Source: an uncultured Oscillospiraceae bacterium (GTDB lineage Bacteria > Bacillota > Clostridia > Oscillospirales > Acutalibacteraceae). Taken from it: a DNA stretch of 7,220 nt. Made by a program: the position numbers and the translations under genes. Location of the stretch: NCBI GenBank assembly GCA_900549675.1, contig URPG01000105.1:1-7220 (forward strand). The letters run 5' to 3'. The notes beneath the pieces were generated by a model that saw only the letters and a list, made by a program, of their open reading frames with translations, was not told the DNA's origin and searched no databases. Below are positions 1-6,165 of this stretch, piece by piece (positions within the stretch are counted from its first letter, which is position 1; every line of letters starts with the position of its first letter).

Positions 1-6
1 CATCAA

Positions 7-95
7 TTTCAAAACCGGGTTGTTTGCCCTTTGGTTACTTAATTTGACCCCTTGGTTGAATCAAGCTAATCAAGGGGTATTTTTTATTATTTGTC
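7..95 (+). repeat. Diverged direct repeat, copy 1 (terminator-containing element)
   Basis: This stretch matches 253-340 at a constant offset of 246 bases up to the terminator loop and 245 after it. Shared blocks include TTTCAA, GGTTG, TTTGGTTA and the whole terminator stem CCCCTTGGTT / AATCAAGGGG, followed by a T-run. Mismatches are scattered through the rest, so this is an old duplication or two members of one family rather than a recent copy. The match begins almost at the window edge, so further units could lie upstream. No protein is encoded here. Confidence 0.75.
48..85 (+). terminator. Intrinsic terminator, plus strand (copy 1)
   Basis: CCCCTTGGTT (48-57) pairs with AATCAAGGGG (68-77) through ten positions, one of them a G-T wobble, around a ten-base loop. 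TAT and then a T-run to position 85 follow. The T-run is on the plus strand only, so this ends a transcript that enters from left of the window. Confidence 0.8.
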
Positions 96-129
96 ATTCC
101 AGTCTATTGAAAATTGGTTATTATTTCAT

Positions 130-244
130 ATGCATAGGGTAAAAAAAACGGTTTATAATACTAACAGCAACACGAAAGAAGCGTTTGCAGCTTGAAGCAT
201 TGACGTTAAAAATAGAAATTCTACAGGAAGATTTATTTGAAAAG
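130..244 (+). pseudogene. Possible remnant of a very small gene, split over two frames
   Basis: This reading is speculative. From an ATG at 130 one frame reads MHRVKKTVYNTNSNTKEAFAA and stops at 195. A second frame, open from 143 to its TAA at 242-244, ends in LQLEALTLKIEILQEDLFEK. The second stretch has the leucine and charge spacing of a real helix, whereas chance translations here look poorer. A one-base change near 188-191 would join the two into a short protein of about 37 residues. No ribosome binding site precedes the ATG, and no family is recognised. It may instead be part of a non-coding RNA, or chance. Confidence 0.25.
154..159 (+). promoter_or_regulatory. Possible -10 element (TATAAT), weak promoter
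   Basis: A perfect TATAAT lies between the two terminators, just after an A-tract at 141-148. No good -35 box sits 16-18 bases upstream (the region reads ATGCATAG), so support is partial. If active, it would start a plus-strand RNA near position 166 that ends at the 294-331 terminator, about 165 bases long. Confidence 0.3.
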
Positions 245-252
245 TAAAATGC

Positions 253-340
253 TTTCAAGATTCGGTTGCTCGCCTTTTGGTTAACTTATTCGGCCCCTTG
301 GTTGATTAAGATAATCAAGGGGTGTTTTTTTAGTTATAAA
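253..340 (+). repeat. Diverged direct repeat, copy 2 (terminator-containing element)
   Basis: This is the second copy of the element at 7-95, with the same order of blocks: TTTCAA, GGTTG, TTTGGTTA, terminator stem, T-run. The terminator stem arms are identical in the two copies, while the loop and the bases between blocks have changed. That pattern suggests selection on the RNA hairpin rather than on an encoded protein. Confidence 0.75.
294..331 (+). terminator. Intrinsic terminator, plus strand (copy 2)
   Basis: CCCCTTGGTT (294-303) pairs with AATCAAGGGG (313-322), followed by TG and seven T residues (325-331). The stem is the same as in the copy at 48-77. It serves a plus-strand transcript from the 100-290 region. 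Read from the minus strand it has no T-run, so it is unlikely to stop the converging operon that ends at 343. Confidence 0.8.
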
Positions 341-342
341 TC

Positions 343-597
343 TTAATAAATCTTTTTCCTGTGAGCCGTGATAATTGTATAGCTATACACATTTACGGTG
401 ATCACGCAATCTTCTATTTGCACGTACCAGTTCTTGCCTTTACGGGTAATACTACTTTGCGGTGATTGAATTTTTAATTTGCACCATTCCACCACATTTT
501 CTGTGTTGAGCGTTAAATTTCGTTTTATTCTGATTGCACCTAATTCTGTTGTATGTAATTTTTCCAAATTATCAAGCAAATCACTTTTCTGTTCCAA
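343..597 (-). CDS. DUF3781 family small protein
   Basis: This 84-residue protein matches the DUF3781 pattern as I know it. It has an N-terminal helix with LHTTELGAIRIKRNL (residues 14-28), then VVEWCK, then ITRKGKNWYVQIEDC followed by VITVNVYSYTIITAH near the C-terminus. The second half should be a small beta structure, because it alternates hydrophobic and polar residues. The function of the family is unknown to me. There is no signal peptide or membrane segment, so it is presumably cytosolic. The start is TTG at 597, chosen because GAAGGG (606-611) sits eight bases upstream and no suitable ATG is nearby. Only 24 bases separate it from the nucleotidyltransferase stop, with no terminator between, so it is probably the last gene of that operon. 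Its role there is unclear, and it may be a passenger. Confidence 0.8.
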   Translation of the reverse strand: MEQKSDLLDNLEKLHTTELGAIRIKRNLTLNTENVVEWCKLKIQSPQSSITRKGKNWYVQIEDCVITVNVYSYTIITAHRKKIY

Positions 598-605
598 CTG
601 AACAA

Positions 606-611
606 CCCTTC
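606..611 (-). promoter_or_regulatory. Ribosome binding site fixing a TTG start (DUF3781 gene)
   Basis: GAAGGG on the minus strand lies eight bases before the TTG at 597. It supports TTG initiation of the DUF3781 gene and lies in the short gap after the nucleotidyltransferase stop codon. Confidence 0.6.
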
Positions 612-621
612 TTTTCTCTGC

Positions 622-1542
622 TTATTCCTTCCAAAGAGGAGAAGGATAAAGGCCGCTTTCCACCAATCCTGCCAAGGCCTTAACTACCATTTTCTTATCC
701 TCTTTATAGGTCACTCCATACCACTTATCGGAGGAAGGAAGAACCTGTACAACCGTTTTATTTTGTTTTAGCAGATCATCTACTACAAAAGGCAAATAGA
801 ACTCGGCTTTTAATGGATTATTGGGTAAATCCTCTTCTAAAAAACGTTTGAAATCACGTTCGAGTGCTTTAAAAAAGCCATTGGTAAAGCCCCACATATT
901 CATTGAAACCGGTGTATTTTCAGGCAAAGAAATCCATGTGTGACCATCATCATCCGAATAAGCGATGCCGTCCTCCCGCTTTTCAATTCGGGTACGTTCC
1001 ACAATGTTTTTCAGCAGTCCGTTTTCCGTTTCACAAACACCACGGGAAACAGAACCATTTTCTGTTACAGTATTTTTAAGTTGAAAGCCCACCATGGCAC
1101 AGGGAAGTATCTCTGTTTCTTCTGCTTGAACCAAAAAATCGTATATTTTCTGAAAAGCCTCTCGACCATAAAAATCATCGGCATTGATAACGGCAAACGG
1201 CCCCTCAATCACCTTTTTTCCCATCAAAGCGGCATGACCCGTTCCCCATGGCTTAATTCTTCCGGCGGGAATGTCAAACCCCGAGGGAACATCGTCTAAT
1301 TTCTGAAAGACAAATTCAATGTCCATATACTTGCCTGCTTTGGGCAGGATTACTTCCTGGAAATCCTTCAAATTTTCTTCTTTTATCACAAACACTGCCT
1401 TTTTAAAGCCTGCTCTGGCTGCGTCAAACAGAGAATAATCCACAATAATTTCTCCATTTTGTCCGACAGGGTCCACCTGCTTTAAACCACCGTAACGACT
1501 GCCAAGGCCTGCTGCCATAATTAACAAAACCGGTGCTGCCAT
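622..1542 (-). CDS. Sugar-phosphate-type nucleotidyltransferase (NTP_transferase fold)
   Basis: This 306-residue protein should transfer a nucleotidyl group from an NTP to a sugar phosphate or similar substrate, giving an activated precursor in the cytosol. The N-terminal Rossmann-like signature MAAGLGSRYGGLKQ (residues 9-22) binds the nucleotide phosphates. WGTGHA (99-104) resembles the base- and sugar-contacting loop, and NADDFYG (120-126) carries the metal-binding aspartates. The length suits a single-domain enzyme. There is no left-handed beta-helix of GlmU type, and the sequence differs enough from GalU or RfbA that the substrate is not assigned. The ATG at 1542 follows GAGAGG with an eight-base gap. 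It lies 20 bases after the LCP stop, in one operon with LCP and GtrA, which points to cell-surface glycopolymer or glycolipid precursor supply. The substrate is inference only. Confidence 0.9.
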   Translation of the reverse strand: MAAPVLLIMAAGLGSRYGGLKQVDPVGQNGEIIVDYSLFDAARAGFKKAVFVIKEENLKDFQEVILPKAGKYMDIEFVFQKLDDVPSGFDIPAGRIKPWGTGHAALMGKKVIEGPFAVINADDFYGREAFQKIYDFLVQAEETEILPCAMVGFQLKNTVTENGSVSRGVCETENGLLKNIVERTRIEKREDGIAYSDDDGHTWISLPENTPVSMNMWGFTNGFFKALERDFKRFLEEDLPNNPLKAEFYLPFVVDDLLKQNKTVVQVLPSSDKWYGVTYKEDKKMVVKALAGLVESGLYPSPLWKE

Positions 1543-1562
1543 TTTATTTTCCTCTCTCTCTA

Positions 1563-2750
1563 TTACTCAACAACTGCACTATTCGCATGAAGTTCTTCCC
1601 AATAAGGAGATTCTTCTTCCTTGATAAAAGCATCAATCATTTTGGTTGCCATTTCTAAATCATATGAAATAACAGACATATCTAGTTCTCCCCTGCTCCA
1701 AGGGTCATCCCACGGCAAGGTGCCGAACGGGGTTTCTCCCGGAATTGTCATACGCTCCATAGTGAAACCGGACAGCACAACCTGCCCTAAAGGAATAATA
1801 TCTTCAAATATTTCCATGTTGGTTTCGCAGTATTTAGCCAATTCTTTAACCATGCCCGGCAATTCCAATTTATTGACTGACATAACCTTTTTGAACATAG
1901 ATTCCAATACGTTTTGCTGACGATTGGCGCGGCCGAAATCACTGTCCAATTTACGGATTCGTCCATAAGCCACCGCTTGAGAACCGTTGAGGTGTACATC
2001 ACCGGATTGTGTTATATTATCCGCCTCTGAAATCCCCAATTCCGGCTGCTCTTTTGCCAGCCCCCTTAAATTTTTATTGATTTCAGATACTTCTCCATCT
2101 GTGATATTTAAGTCTATGCCTCCGACCCCATCAATAATATTGGCCAAACTGCCAAAGTTTACGGTTGCATAATCCATAATATCCAAATTAAAATTTTGGT
2201 TCAATGTTTTAATAGCAAGTTCATATCCCCCATAGCCATAAGCATGCGTAAGTTTATCCTGCGTGCCGTTTATGTAAACATAAGAATCACGCAATAAAGA
2301 AATAACCTTTATTTTTCTGTGCCGCATATCGACCGACAGTATCAGCGTAGCATCTGAACGCCCTGTAAAGTCGCCGCCGCGGGAGTCTACCCCAAATAAA
2401 GCAATGTTTTTCACGTTGCTGTCTGTTACAATGTTAGAGGGAATACCCAGTTTTGCCGGGTCTTTGGTCAAGTTTGTTGTATTCAAATCCCCTAACAAAT
2501 AGGTGGAAACATAGATTAATCCTGCACCCAAAACAATCAGCAAAGAAAAAACAATGGCCAAAAGTACTTTTATCACACGTTGTCCTTTGCTTTTCTTTTT
2601 GCCGGCACCTTTTTTACCGCTATGCGTAGAATAGGATGAGACATCTTCAAAATTAGAAGACGCTGCGGACTTTACTCTTTTTCCCTTTTTATTGGTTTGA
2701 TAAACATAACCGTCATCATAGCCGTCATGATTTCTATTTTTCTGACTCAT
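1563..2750 (-). CDS. LytR-CpsA-Psr (LCP) family cell-wall glycopolymer ligase
   Basis: LCP proteins transfer glycopolymers such as teichoic acids or capsule from undecaprenyl carriers to peptidoglycan on the outer membrane face. This 395-residue protein has a cytosolic lysine-rich N-tail (about 1-57), one membrane helix (about 59-83), and an extracellular LCP domain. Family motifs are present: NIALFGVDSRGG (115-126), GRSDATLIL (130-138), VISLLRDSYV (149-158), a VGGIDLN segment (209-215), LNGSQAVAYGRIRK (254-267), and the DFGRANRQQNVL segment (271-282). The conserved pyrophosphate-binding arginines and aspartates (for example R131, D133, R154, D155, R274 and R277) are present, so it looks intact. 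Its ATG at 2750 follows GGAGG inside the end of the GtrA gene, which it overlaps by 17 bases, implying translational coupling. Which polymer it attaches cannot be read from the sequence. Confidence 0.95.
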   Translation of the reverse strand: MSQKNRNHDGYDDGYVYQTNKKGKRVKSAASSNFEDVSSYSTHSGKKGAGKKKSKGQRVIKVLLAIVFSLLIVLGAGLIYVSTYLLGDLNTTNLTKDPAKLGIPSNIVTDSNVKNIALFGVDSRGGDFTGRSDATLILSVDMRHRKIKVISLLRDSYVYINGTQDKLTHAYGYGGYELAIKTLNQNFNLDIMDYATVNFGSLANIIDGVGGIDLNITDGEVSEINKNLRGLAKEQPELGISEADNITQSGDVHLNGSQAVAYGRIRKLDSDFGRANRQQNVLESMFKKVMSVNKLELPGMVKELAKYCETNMEIFEDIIPLGQVVLSGFTMERMTIPGETPFGTLPWDDPWSRGELDMSVISYDLEMATKMIDAFIKEEESPYWEELHANSAVVE

Positions 2751-3228
2751 GCAAAACCTCCGTTTTATCTGCCTGTTTGTATTCTTGTGCTTTAGAATTT
2801 CCCTTTGATTTAAAAATGAACAATTTGCTGAAAATATAATTTAAAATGACTACGACCACATTACTCAGCAGTTTCATTATGTCAAAATCATAACCCATTT
2901 TATCAACAAATAGTGTCATCAAGGCAACTTCTAAAAATCCCGAAAATAGTCTTGCCCCAAAAAAGGCTGTAACCTCTTTTAAAACAGCTGTTTTTTGAGT
3001 TTCTTCACTGCGAAAAACCCATATTCGGTTGGTAATATACGCAAAGATTACCGAAACCACCCATGCAATACTGACCGAAGGCCAAGAGGCTTGTACATGA
3101 TTTTGCCGCAACACAAAATTTGCAAACAATGCCACAACATAATTGACAATTGTTGTTAGTACACCAAAAACACCATACAAAATAAGTTCACGGTGCTTTT
3201 TAAATAATTTTTGCATATCCAAAAACAT
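2734..3228 (-). CDS. GtrA family four-TM membrane protein
   Basis: GtrA-like proteins are small membrane proteins associated with flipping or handling polyprenyl-linked sugars for surface polysaccharides. This one has up to 164 residues and four predicted helices (about 16-37, 48-66, 86-107 and 117-138). It has the paired family motifs FAYITNRIWVF (62-72) and NYIFSKLFIFK (130-140), followed by a charged C-tail. The start is uncertain. ATG at 3228 lies only two bases after AAAGG (3231-3235). A TTG at 3222 has an ideal eight-base gap. The ATG at 3216 (giving MQKLFKKHRE) best matches where other family members begin. The widest frame is reported. It is the first gene of the operon with LCP and the nucleotidyltransferase, downstream of a strong promoter. 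Confidence 0.9.
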   Translation of the reverse strand: MFLDMQKLFKKHRELILYGVFGVLTTIVNYVVALFANFVLRQNHVQASWPSVSIAWVVSVIFAYITNRIWVFRSEETQKTAVLKEVTAFFGARLFSGFLEVALMTLFVDKMGYDFDIMKLLSNVVVVILNYIFSKLFIFKSKGNSKAQEYKQADKTEVLHESEK

Positions 3229-3288
3229 TTCCTTTCAAGCGTTCTTCGTGAAAACACAGTTAAAGATTTACGCTTTACTAACCTTGAT

Positions 3289-3317
3289 ATTATAATGTAA
3301 TTTGCACTATAATTCAA
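3289..3317 (-). promoter_or_regulatory. Sigma-A promoter of the GtrA-LCP-nucleotidyltransferase operon
   Basis: On the minus strand TTGAAT (3312-3317) and TATAAT (3289-3294) are separated by exactly 17 bases. Transcription would start near 3282, leaving a leader of about 54 bases before the GtrA start. The -10 is perfect and the -35 matches four of six consensus bases. Confidence 0.8.
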
Positions 3318-3479
3318 GCTTTGTCTTATGAAAACCGCTATATTCTTCTATAATTATGAATCCTGTAAGATTTTGTTAACATCCTTATTTTTCCCTTTAT
3401 AAACATAAATAGTCATTTTTTAACTTAAAAAGAATTTTTTGCTTTTATTTTACTGCTCGAATTTACCAACTTCACTCTA
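3318..3479. other. AT-rich divergent intergenic region without a gene
   Basis: The whole gap between the GtrA and DUF1292 starts is 345 bases (3229-3573) and contains the two divergent promoters. The part between them is very AT-rich. I see no reading frame, clear hairpin or riboswitch-like structure in it. A regulator could bind here, but no convincing operator was found. Confidence 0.6.
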
Positions 3480-3508
3480 TTGACTTAGCGATTATTTTTG
3501 TGTACAAT
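3480..3508 (+). promoter_or_regulatory. Sigma-A promoter of the DUF1292 gene
   Basis: TTGACT (3480-3485) and TACAAT (3503-3508) are 17 bases apart, each one base off consensus. Transcription would begin near 3515, about 59 bases before the chosen ATG at 3574. That places an ATG at 3526 almost at the RNA 5' end, a further reason not to use it. Confidence 0.8.
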
Positions 3509-3573
3509 AATGAGTATAAAAGAGCATGGCTGTATGGGCTGTGTCGTTATTATACCGAAAGGACAAAATAACT

Positions 3574-3867
3574 ATGACTGATGAATTTGAAGCAGATTTA
3601 CTGACTTTAGTTGACGACGACGGAGCCGAACACGAATTTGAAATCATTGATGAACTTGAAAATGACGATGGTCATTTTATTGCCCTTGTACCCACTCATC
3701 AAGATGACGATGCTCTTGCATCTGAGGCAGAAACCTATTATATCTTTGAAATTGTTGATGTCGACGGTGAAGAAGAACTGCAAGAGGTTGAAGATGATGC
3801 CTTATTGAATAAACTGGCTGATATCTTTGAAAATCGTTTCAATGAGCTTTATTTTGAAGAAGATTGA
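3574..3867 (+). CDS. DUF1292 family acidic small protein
   Basis: This 97-residue cytosolic protein is strongly acidic, with runs of aspartate and glutamate. It fits the DUF1292 (YrzB-like) pattern: LLTLVDDDGAEHEFEIIDEL near residues 9-28, a second strand block around YYIFEIVDVDGEEELQEVED, and a C-terminal helix ending FNELYFEED. The molecular function of the family is not established. The start at 3574 is preferred because GAAAGGA lies about seven bases upstream and because family members begin with this motif. An in-frame ATG at 3526 would add 16 unrelated residues without a ribosome binding site. It has its own promoter, is divergent from the GtrA operon, and is followed after about 90 bases by the 6S RNA, with no terminator visible between them. 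Confidence 0.9.
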   Translation: MTDEFEADLLTLVDDDGAEHEFEIIDELENDDGHFIALVPTHQDDDALASEAETYYIFEIVDVDGEEELQEVEDDALLNKLADIFENRFNELYFEED

Positions 3868-3956
3868 TTTAGAAATTTTGGTAAAATTTGGTCTTTACTT
3901 CATGGTTTATTTTTGAATATTCAATTTTGCAATTGCCAAGGTATGAACATTGGTGA

Positions 3957-4153
3957 TTTCCTGCCTAATGCGCGGACTGTGCAAAATAACCCTACACTCA
4001 TTTTCTCGGGAATCCGCCTCTGTTTGTGGATTGCAGACCTCCCAAAATATCTTTTGATAGTTTGGAAGAAGGGAGCGTGAAGCAAACAGGAGGATACCCA
4101 CCTGCTTTTTTGTAGCAGGTTATTGAGAAGCACATTACGGTTAGGCGGGTCTT
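3957..4153 (+). ncRNA. ssrS: 6S RNA (SsrS), RNA polymerase holoenzyme regulator
   Basis: 6S RNA mimics an open promoter, binds housekeeping sigma holoenzyme and lowers transcription, mainly in stationary phase. The roughly 195-base length is typical. CCTGCCTAA (3960-3968) pairs with TTAGGCGGG (4141-4149) as a nine-pair closing stem. An internal arm pairs 4017-4026 with 4083-4093 (ten pairs, one bulged G). A terminal arm pairs 4042-4051 with 4056-4065 around a TTTT loop, with one mismatch. The 3' side has the short hairpin ACCTGCT / AGCAGGT (4100-4106, 4114-4120) after ATACCC, comparable to the CACCTTG hairpin at the same place in E. coli 6S RNA. Long unpaired stretches flanking the arms form the central bubble. 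A weak promoter (TTCAAT, 16 bases, TATGAA at 3942-3947) could start it near 3955. The ends are approximate, and the class is assigned by structure, not by a search. Confidence 0.82.
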
Positions 4154-4159
4154 ATGATT

Positions 4160-4206
4160 AAAAAAAGCCTTTTGTGGACGGATAATCCGTCTTCAAAGGG
4201 CTTTCT
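4160..4206 (-). terminator. Terminator shared by convergent 6S RNA and acyltransferase operon
   Basis: GACGGA (4177-4182) pairs with TCCGTC (4186-4191) around a TAA loop. The stem continues outward, with one mismatch and two G-T pairs, through AAAGCCTTTTG (4164-4174) and CAAAGGGCTTT (4194-4204). On the minus strand it ends in seven T residues (4160-4166), a strong terminator for the operon whose last gene stops at 4230. On the plus strand the tail is only CTTTCTTT, so it should be weaker there, but it may also end the 6S transcript. Confidence 0.8.
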
Positions 4207-4229
4207 TTGTGTCCTTGTCAGTTAAAAGT

Positions 4230-4889
4230 TTAAGGGGCCAAACGGCGTTTAAGTTCTTCCAACATGCTTTCACCTTTAAAGACGCACAGTGCAGCTAATG
4301 AAATCACACTGCCGGCTACACAAACCACAGTCGGGTATAATACGGAGAGCAACCCTGTCGCATAAAAAATCACGGGCACAATCCCAAATAGAGCCGTAAT
4401 GCCGAAGGACACCATAAAATATTCCACTTTCCATTTTAACACAATAGAAAGTATCCCTAGGCTGATTAACCCCACCAGACATAAAATTGGAATGGCATAG
4501 TCAACGCTCCAACCGCGCCAGCCCATAGCAAAATCCCACACAGAGCAAATCAGAGAAACCACCACCACTTGATACAAAATCCACCGTGGAATATTCTTTC
4601 TTTTGCGAACAGCAAGCCACAAAATAATCCAAAGGCAAGCTGTTCCGGCAATCCAGAAAACAGACCACCAACCGGATTCTTTCCAAATAAAATTGACTGC
4701 TAAAGCCGCCACCACCAAGGAAATTGAAATAAAAATAACTAACCGGAAGAGAAAATGAAATTCTCGGTACACCGTTTGAATAAGCGGAAAAACCTCCTCT
4801 GTCTTTTCACCTTTGAGTCCGCCTTGGCATAAGGGGCAAAGCTCTCTTTCTCCCACCACCGACACGCTACATTTAGGACATTTTTTCAT
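4230..4889 (-). CDS. Zinc-ribbon, six-TM membrane protein (DUF6320-like)
   Basis: This 219-residue membrane protein opens with a cytosolic zinc ribbon, CPKC (C4, C7) and CPLC (C18, C21). About six hydrophobic helices follow (roughly 48-68, 76-95, 101-120, 131-150, 156-178 and 182-204), with a short basic C-tail ending EELKRRLAP. From memory this architecture matches proteins called DUF6320, commonly placed beside predicted acyltransferases. No catalytic motif is visible and the function is unknown. A role as membrane partner of the acyltransferase is plausible but inferred. The start at 4889 is set by GGAGGG (4897-4902) seven bases upstream and by the position of the first CxxC. An in-frame ATG at 4925 would add 12 residues that overlap the preceding gene more deeply. 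It overlaps the acyltransferase stop by 17 bases and is the last gene before the terminator. Confidence 0.85.
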   Translation of the reverse strand: MKKCPKCSVSVVGERELCPLCQGGLKGEKTEEVFPLIQTVYREFHFLFRLVIFISISLVVAALAVNFIWKESGWWSVFWIAGTACLWIILWLAVRKRKNIPRWILYQVVVVSLICSVWDFAMGWRGWSVDYAIPILCLVGLISLGILSIVLKWKVEYFMVSFGITALFGIVPVIFYATGLLSVLYPTVVCVAGSVISLAALCVFKGESMLEELKRRLAP

Positions 4890-6165
4890 GTTTTTTCCCT
4901 CCTTCTTCCATTGGAGTTGAAACAATTTCTACCGGTACTCCCATAGCCGTAATTTGACGAAAAAAATATTTTTGTACGTCAGCGGTGATAAATCCGTCTG
5001 TAAAACTCAAAACTAAATTATTCTCATAAGAGCAAAGGCAAATCTGTATTTTCTTTGTACTGGTAATAACATCAAACAGACGAATGTAGGGTTTGTAAAC
5101 CTCTGGGATTTTGACTCTCCCTATATTTGAAACAGCCGCCGTGACTGCATTATCAGCAATCTGATAGCCAATATTCATAAAGAAGTCTTTAATAAAAAGA
5201 GGAATCACCCGAATAAAAGCATTTTTTTCAATGGCAATTAAATTGTTCATGCTTTCTTTTATTTTTTCAGGAGACAGCTTTTGTTCCATCTGCTTTTTAA
5301 TTTCAGCCAACACGTCCTCAAATTCAATTTCTTCCTGTTTTACTTGATACGATACGTTAATGACACTGAAAAAATTGCGTGAGGATTCTGACGCAAAGTA
5401 GTTGCGCAAATTTACAGGAACCGAAATCGTAATAATCTTTCTTTTTTCTCTCACGGTCATGCCATGAGCAATGGAACAAATCAAAAGTGCTGTCAAGAAA
5501 GCAGTAAGCGTGACCCCATACTGCTTGGTCAATGCCAGCATTTGGTCCGTTGGTAAAATCCCCTCAATGACTTTCAAACGGTTTTCCGGCAATCTTGGTT
5601 TTTTAATGCGATATGCCTTGGGGCTATTGGTTCTTTTAATTTTTTGTGGCATATAATATTTATCAAAGCTATCTGCCATCTTTTCTGACGCAGAGGCATC
5701 ATACCCTGAATCCGGCGGTACATCGGGCAAATCGTCTTCATGGGCTAAATTCAAATAGCGGCAAACCAATTCACGCAGAAAATGCAGTGCTCCTGTACCG
5801 TCTGCCAGGGCATGATATATCTCTAAATTGATACGCTTTTTATAGTAAGACACATCGAATAAAAGTCCGGTTTCGTTTTTATCATATATTTTTTGGCACA
5901 CAGGCTGATTTTCTTCATGCACCTGCGCAGTCAAATCCGTATCCTCAAGATAATACCAAAAAAAGCCGTGTTTTAAAACCACCTGATAATTTTGAAAAAT
6001 AGAAAGTGTTGTTTCCAGTGCTGTTTGTAAAAGCCGGGGCTGAACCTCCTCATATAACTCACAAGCAAAACGAAACACTTTTGGGTCCATTTCATCCGTT
6101 GCCGGCGGAAAAATTTTGGCCGCATTATCCAATTTAACCCAGTTCTTCTTTTTCCAGCGTTTCAA
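4873..6165 (-). CDS. HxxxDG acyltransferase / condensation-like protein
   Basis: This 430-residue protein belongs to the chloramphenicol-acetyltransferase-like superfamily (condensation domains, wax ester synthases, PapA, alcohol acetyltransferases), which moves an acyl group from a CoA or carrier thioester to an alcohol or amine. The active-site motif HALADG (118-123) is intact, with H118 as base. Further superfamily-like blocks are ISVPVNLRNYF (247-257) with a following NFFSVINVSYQV, and AAVSNIGRVKIP (343-354). There are no adenylation or carrier domains, so it stands alone and is not a peptide-synthetase module. The N-terminus is basic, with no signal peptide. The start is TTG at 6165, inside a TTGA overlap with the hydrolase stop and preceded by GAGGTG. 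The next Met, at residue 26, lacks such a site. Substrates are unknown; an alcohol, sugar or lipid acceptor is possible. Confidence 0.85.
   Translation of the reverse strand: MKRWKKKNWVKLDNAAKIFPPATDEMDPKVFRFACELYEEVQPRLLQTALETTLSIFQNYQVVLKHGFFWYYLEDTDLTAQVHEENQPVCQKIYDKNETGLLFDVSYYKKRINLEIYHALADGTGALHFLRELVCRYLNLAHEDDLPDVPPDSGYDASASEKMADSFDKYYMPQKIKRTNSPKAYRIKKPRLPENRLKVIEGILPTDQMLALTKQYGVTLTAFLTALLICSIAHGMTVREKRKIITISVPVNLRNYFASESSRNFFSVINVSYQVKQEEIEFEDVLAEIKKQMEQKLSPEKIKESMNNLIAIEKNAFIRVIPLFIKDFFMNIGYQIADNAVTAAVSNIGRVKIPEVYKPYIRLFDVITSTKKIQICLCSYENNLVLSFTDGFITADVQKYFFRQITAMGVPVEIVSTPMEEGGKKHEKMS

Noticed and set aside
1..340. CRISPR array or type III toxin-antitoxin repeat array.
   Set aside because: There are only two diverged copies about 246 bases apart, each holding a terminator. 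Neither the spacing nor the repeat length fits those systems.
940..1299. A 119-codon plus-strand open frame opposite the nucleotidyltransferase.
   Set aside because: It is a shadow of a well-supported gene, with no ribosome binding site and an ordinary-protein-unlike composition.
3526..3573. In-frame upstream ATG extending the DUF1292 protein by 16 residues.
   Set aside because: It lies about 11 bases from the predicted transcription start and has no ribosome binding site. The ATG at 3574 has both a good site and the family's usual N-terminus.
3907..4133. Two overlapping minus-strand reading frames of 64 and 70 residues.
   Set aside because: They overlie the 6S RNA structure on the opposite strand, lack ribosome binding sites and resemble no protein family.
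4890..4925. Upstream ATG adding 12 residues to the zinc-ribbon protein.
   Set aside because: The strong GGAGGG lies between it and the ATG at 4889, and the extension has no family-like sequence.
4873..6165. A peptide-synthetase condensation domain as part of a natural-product cluster.
   Set aside because: The HxxxDG motif fits, but no adenylation, carrier or thioesterase domain is near, so a stand-alone acyltransferase is the better reading.
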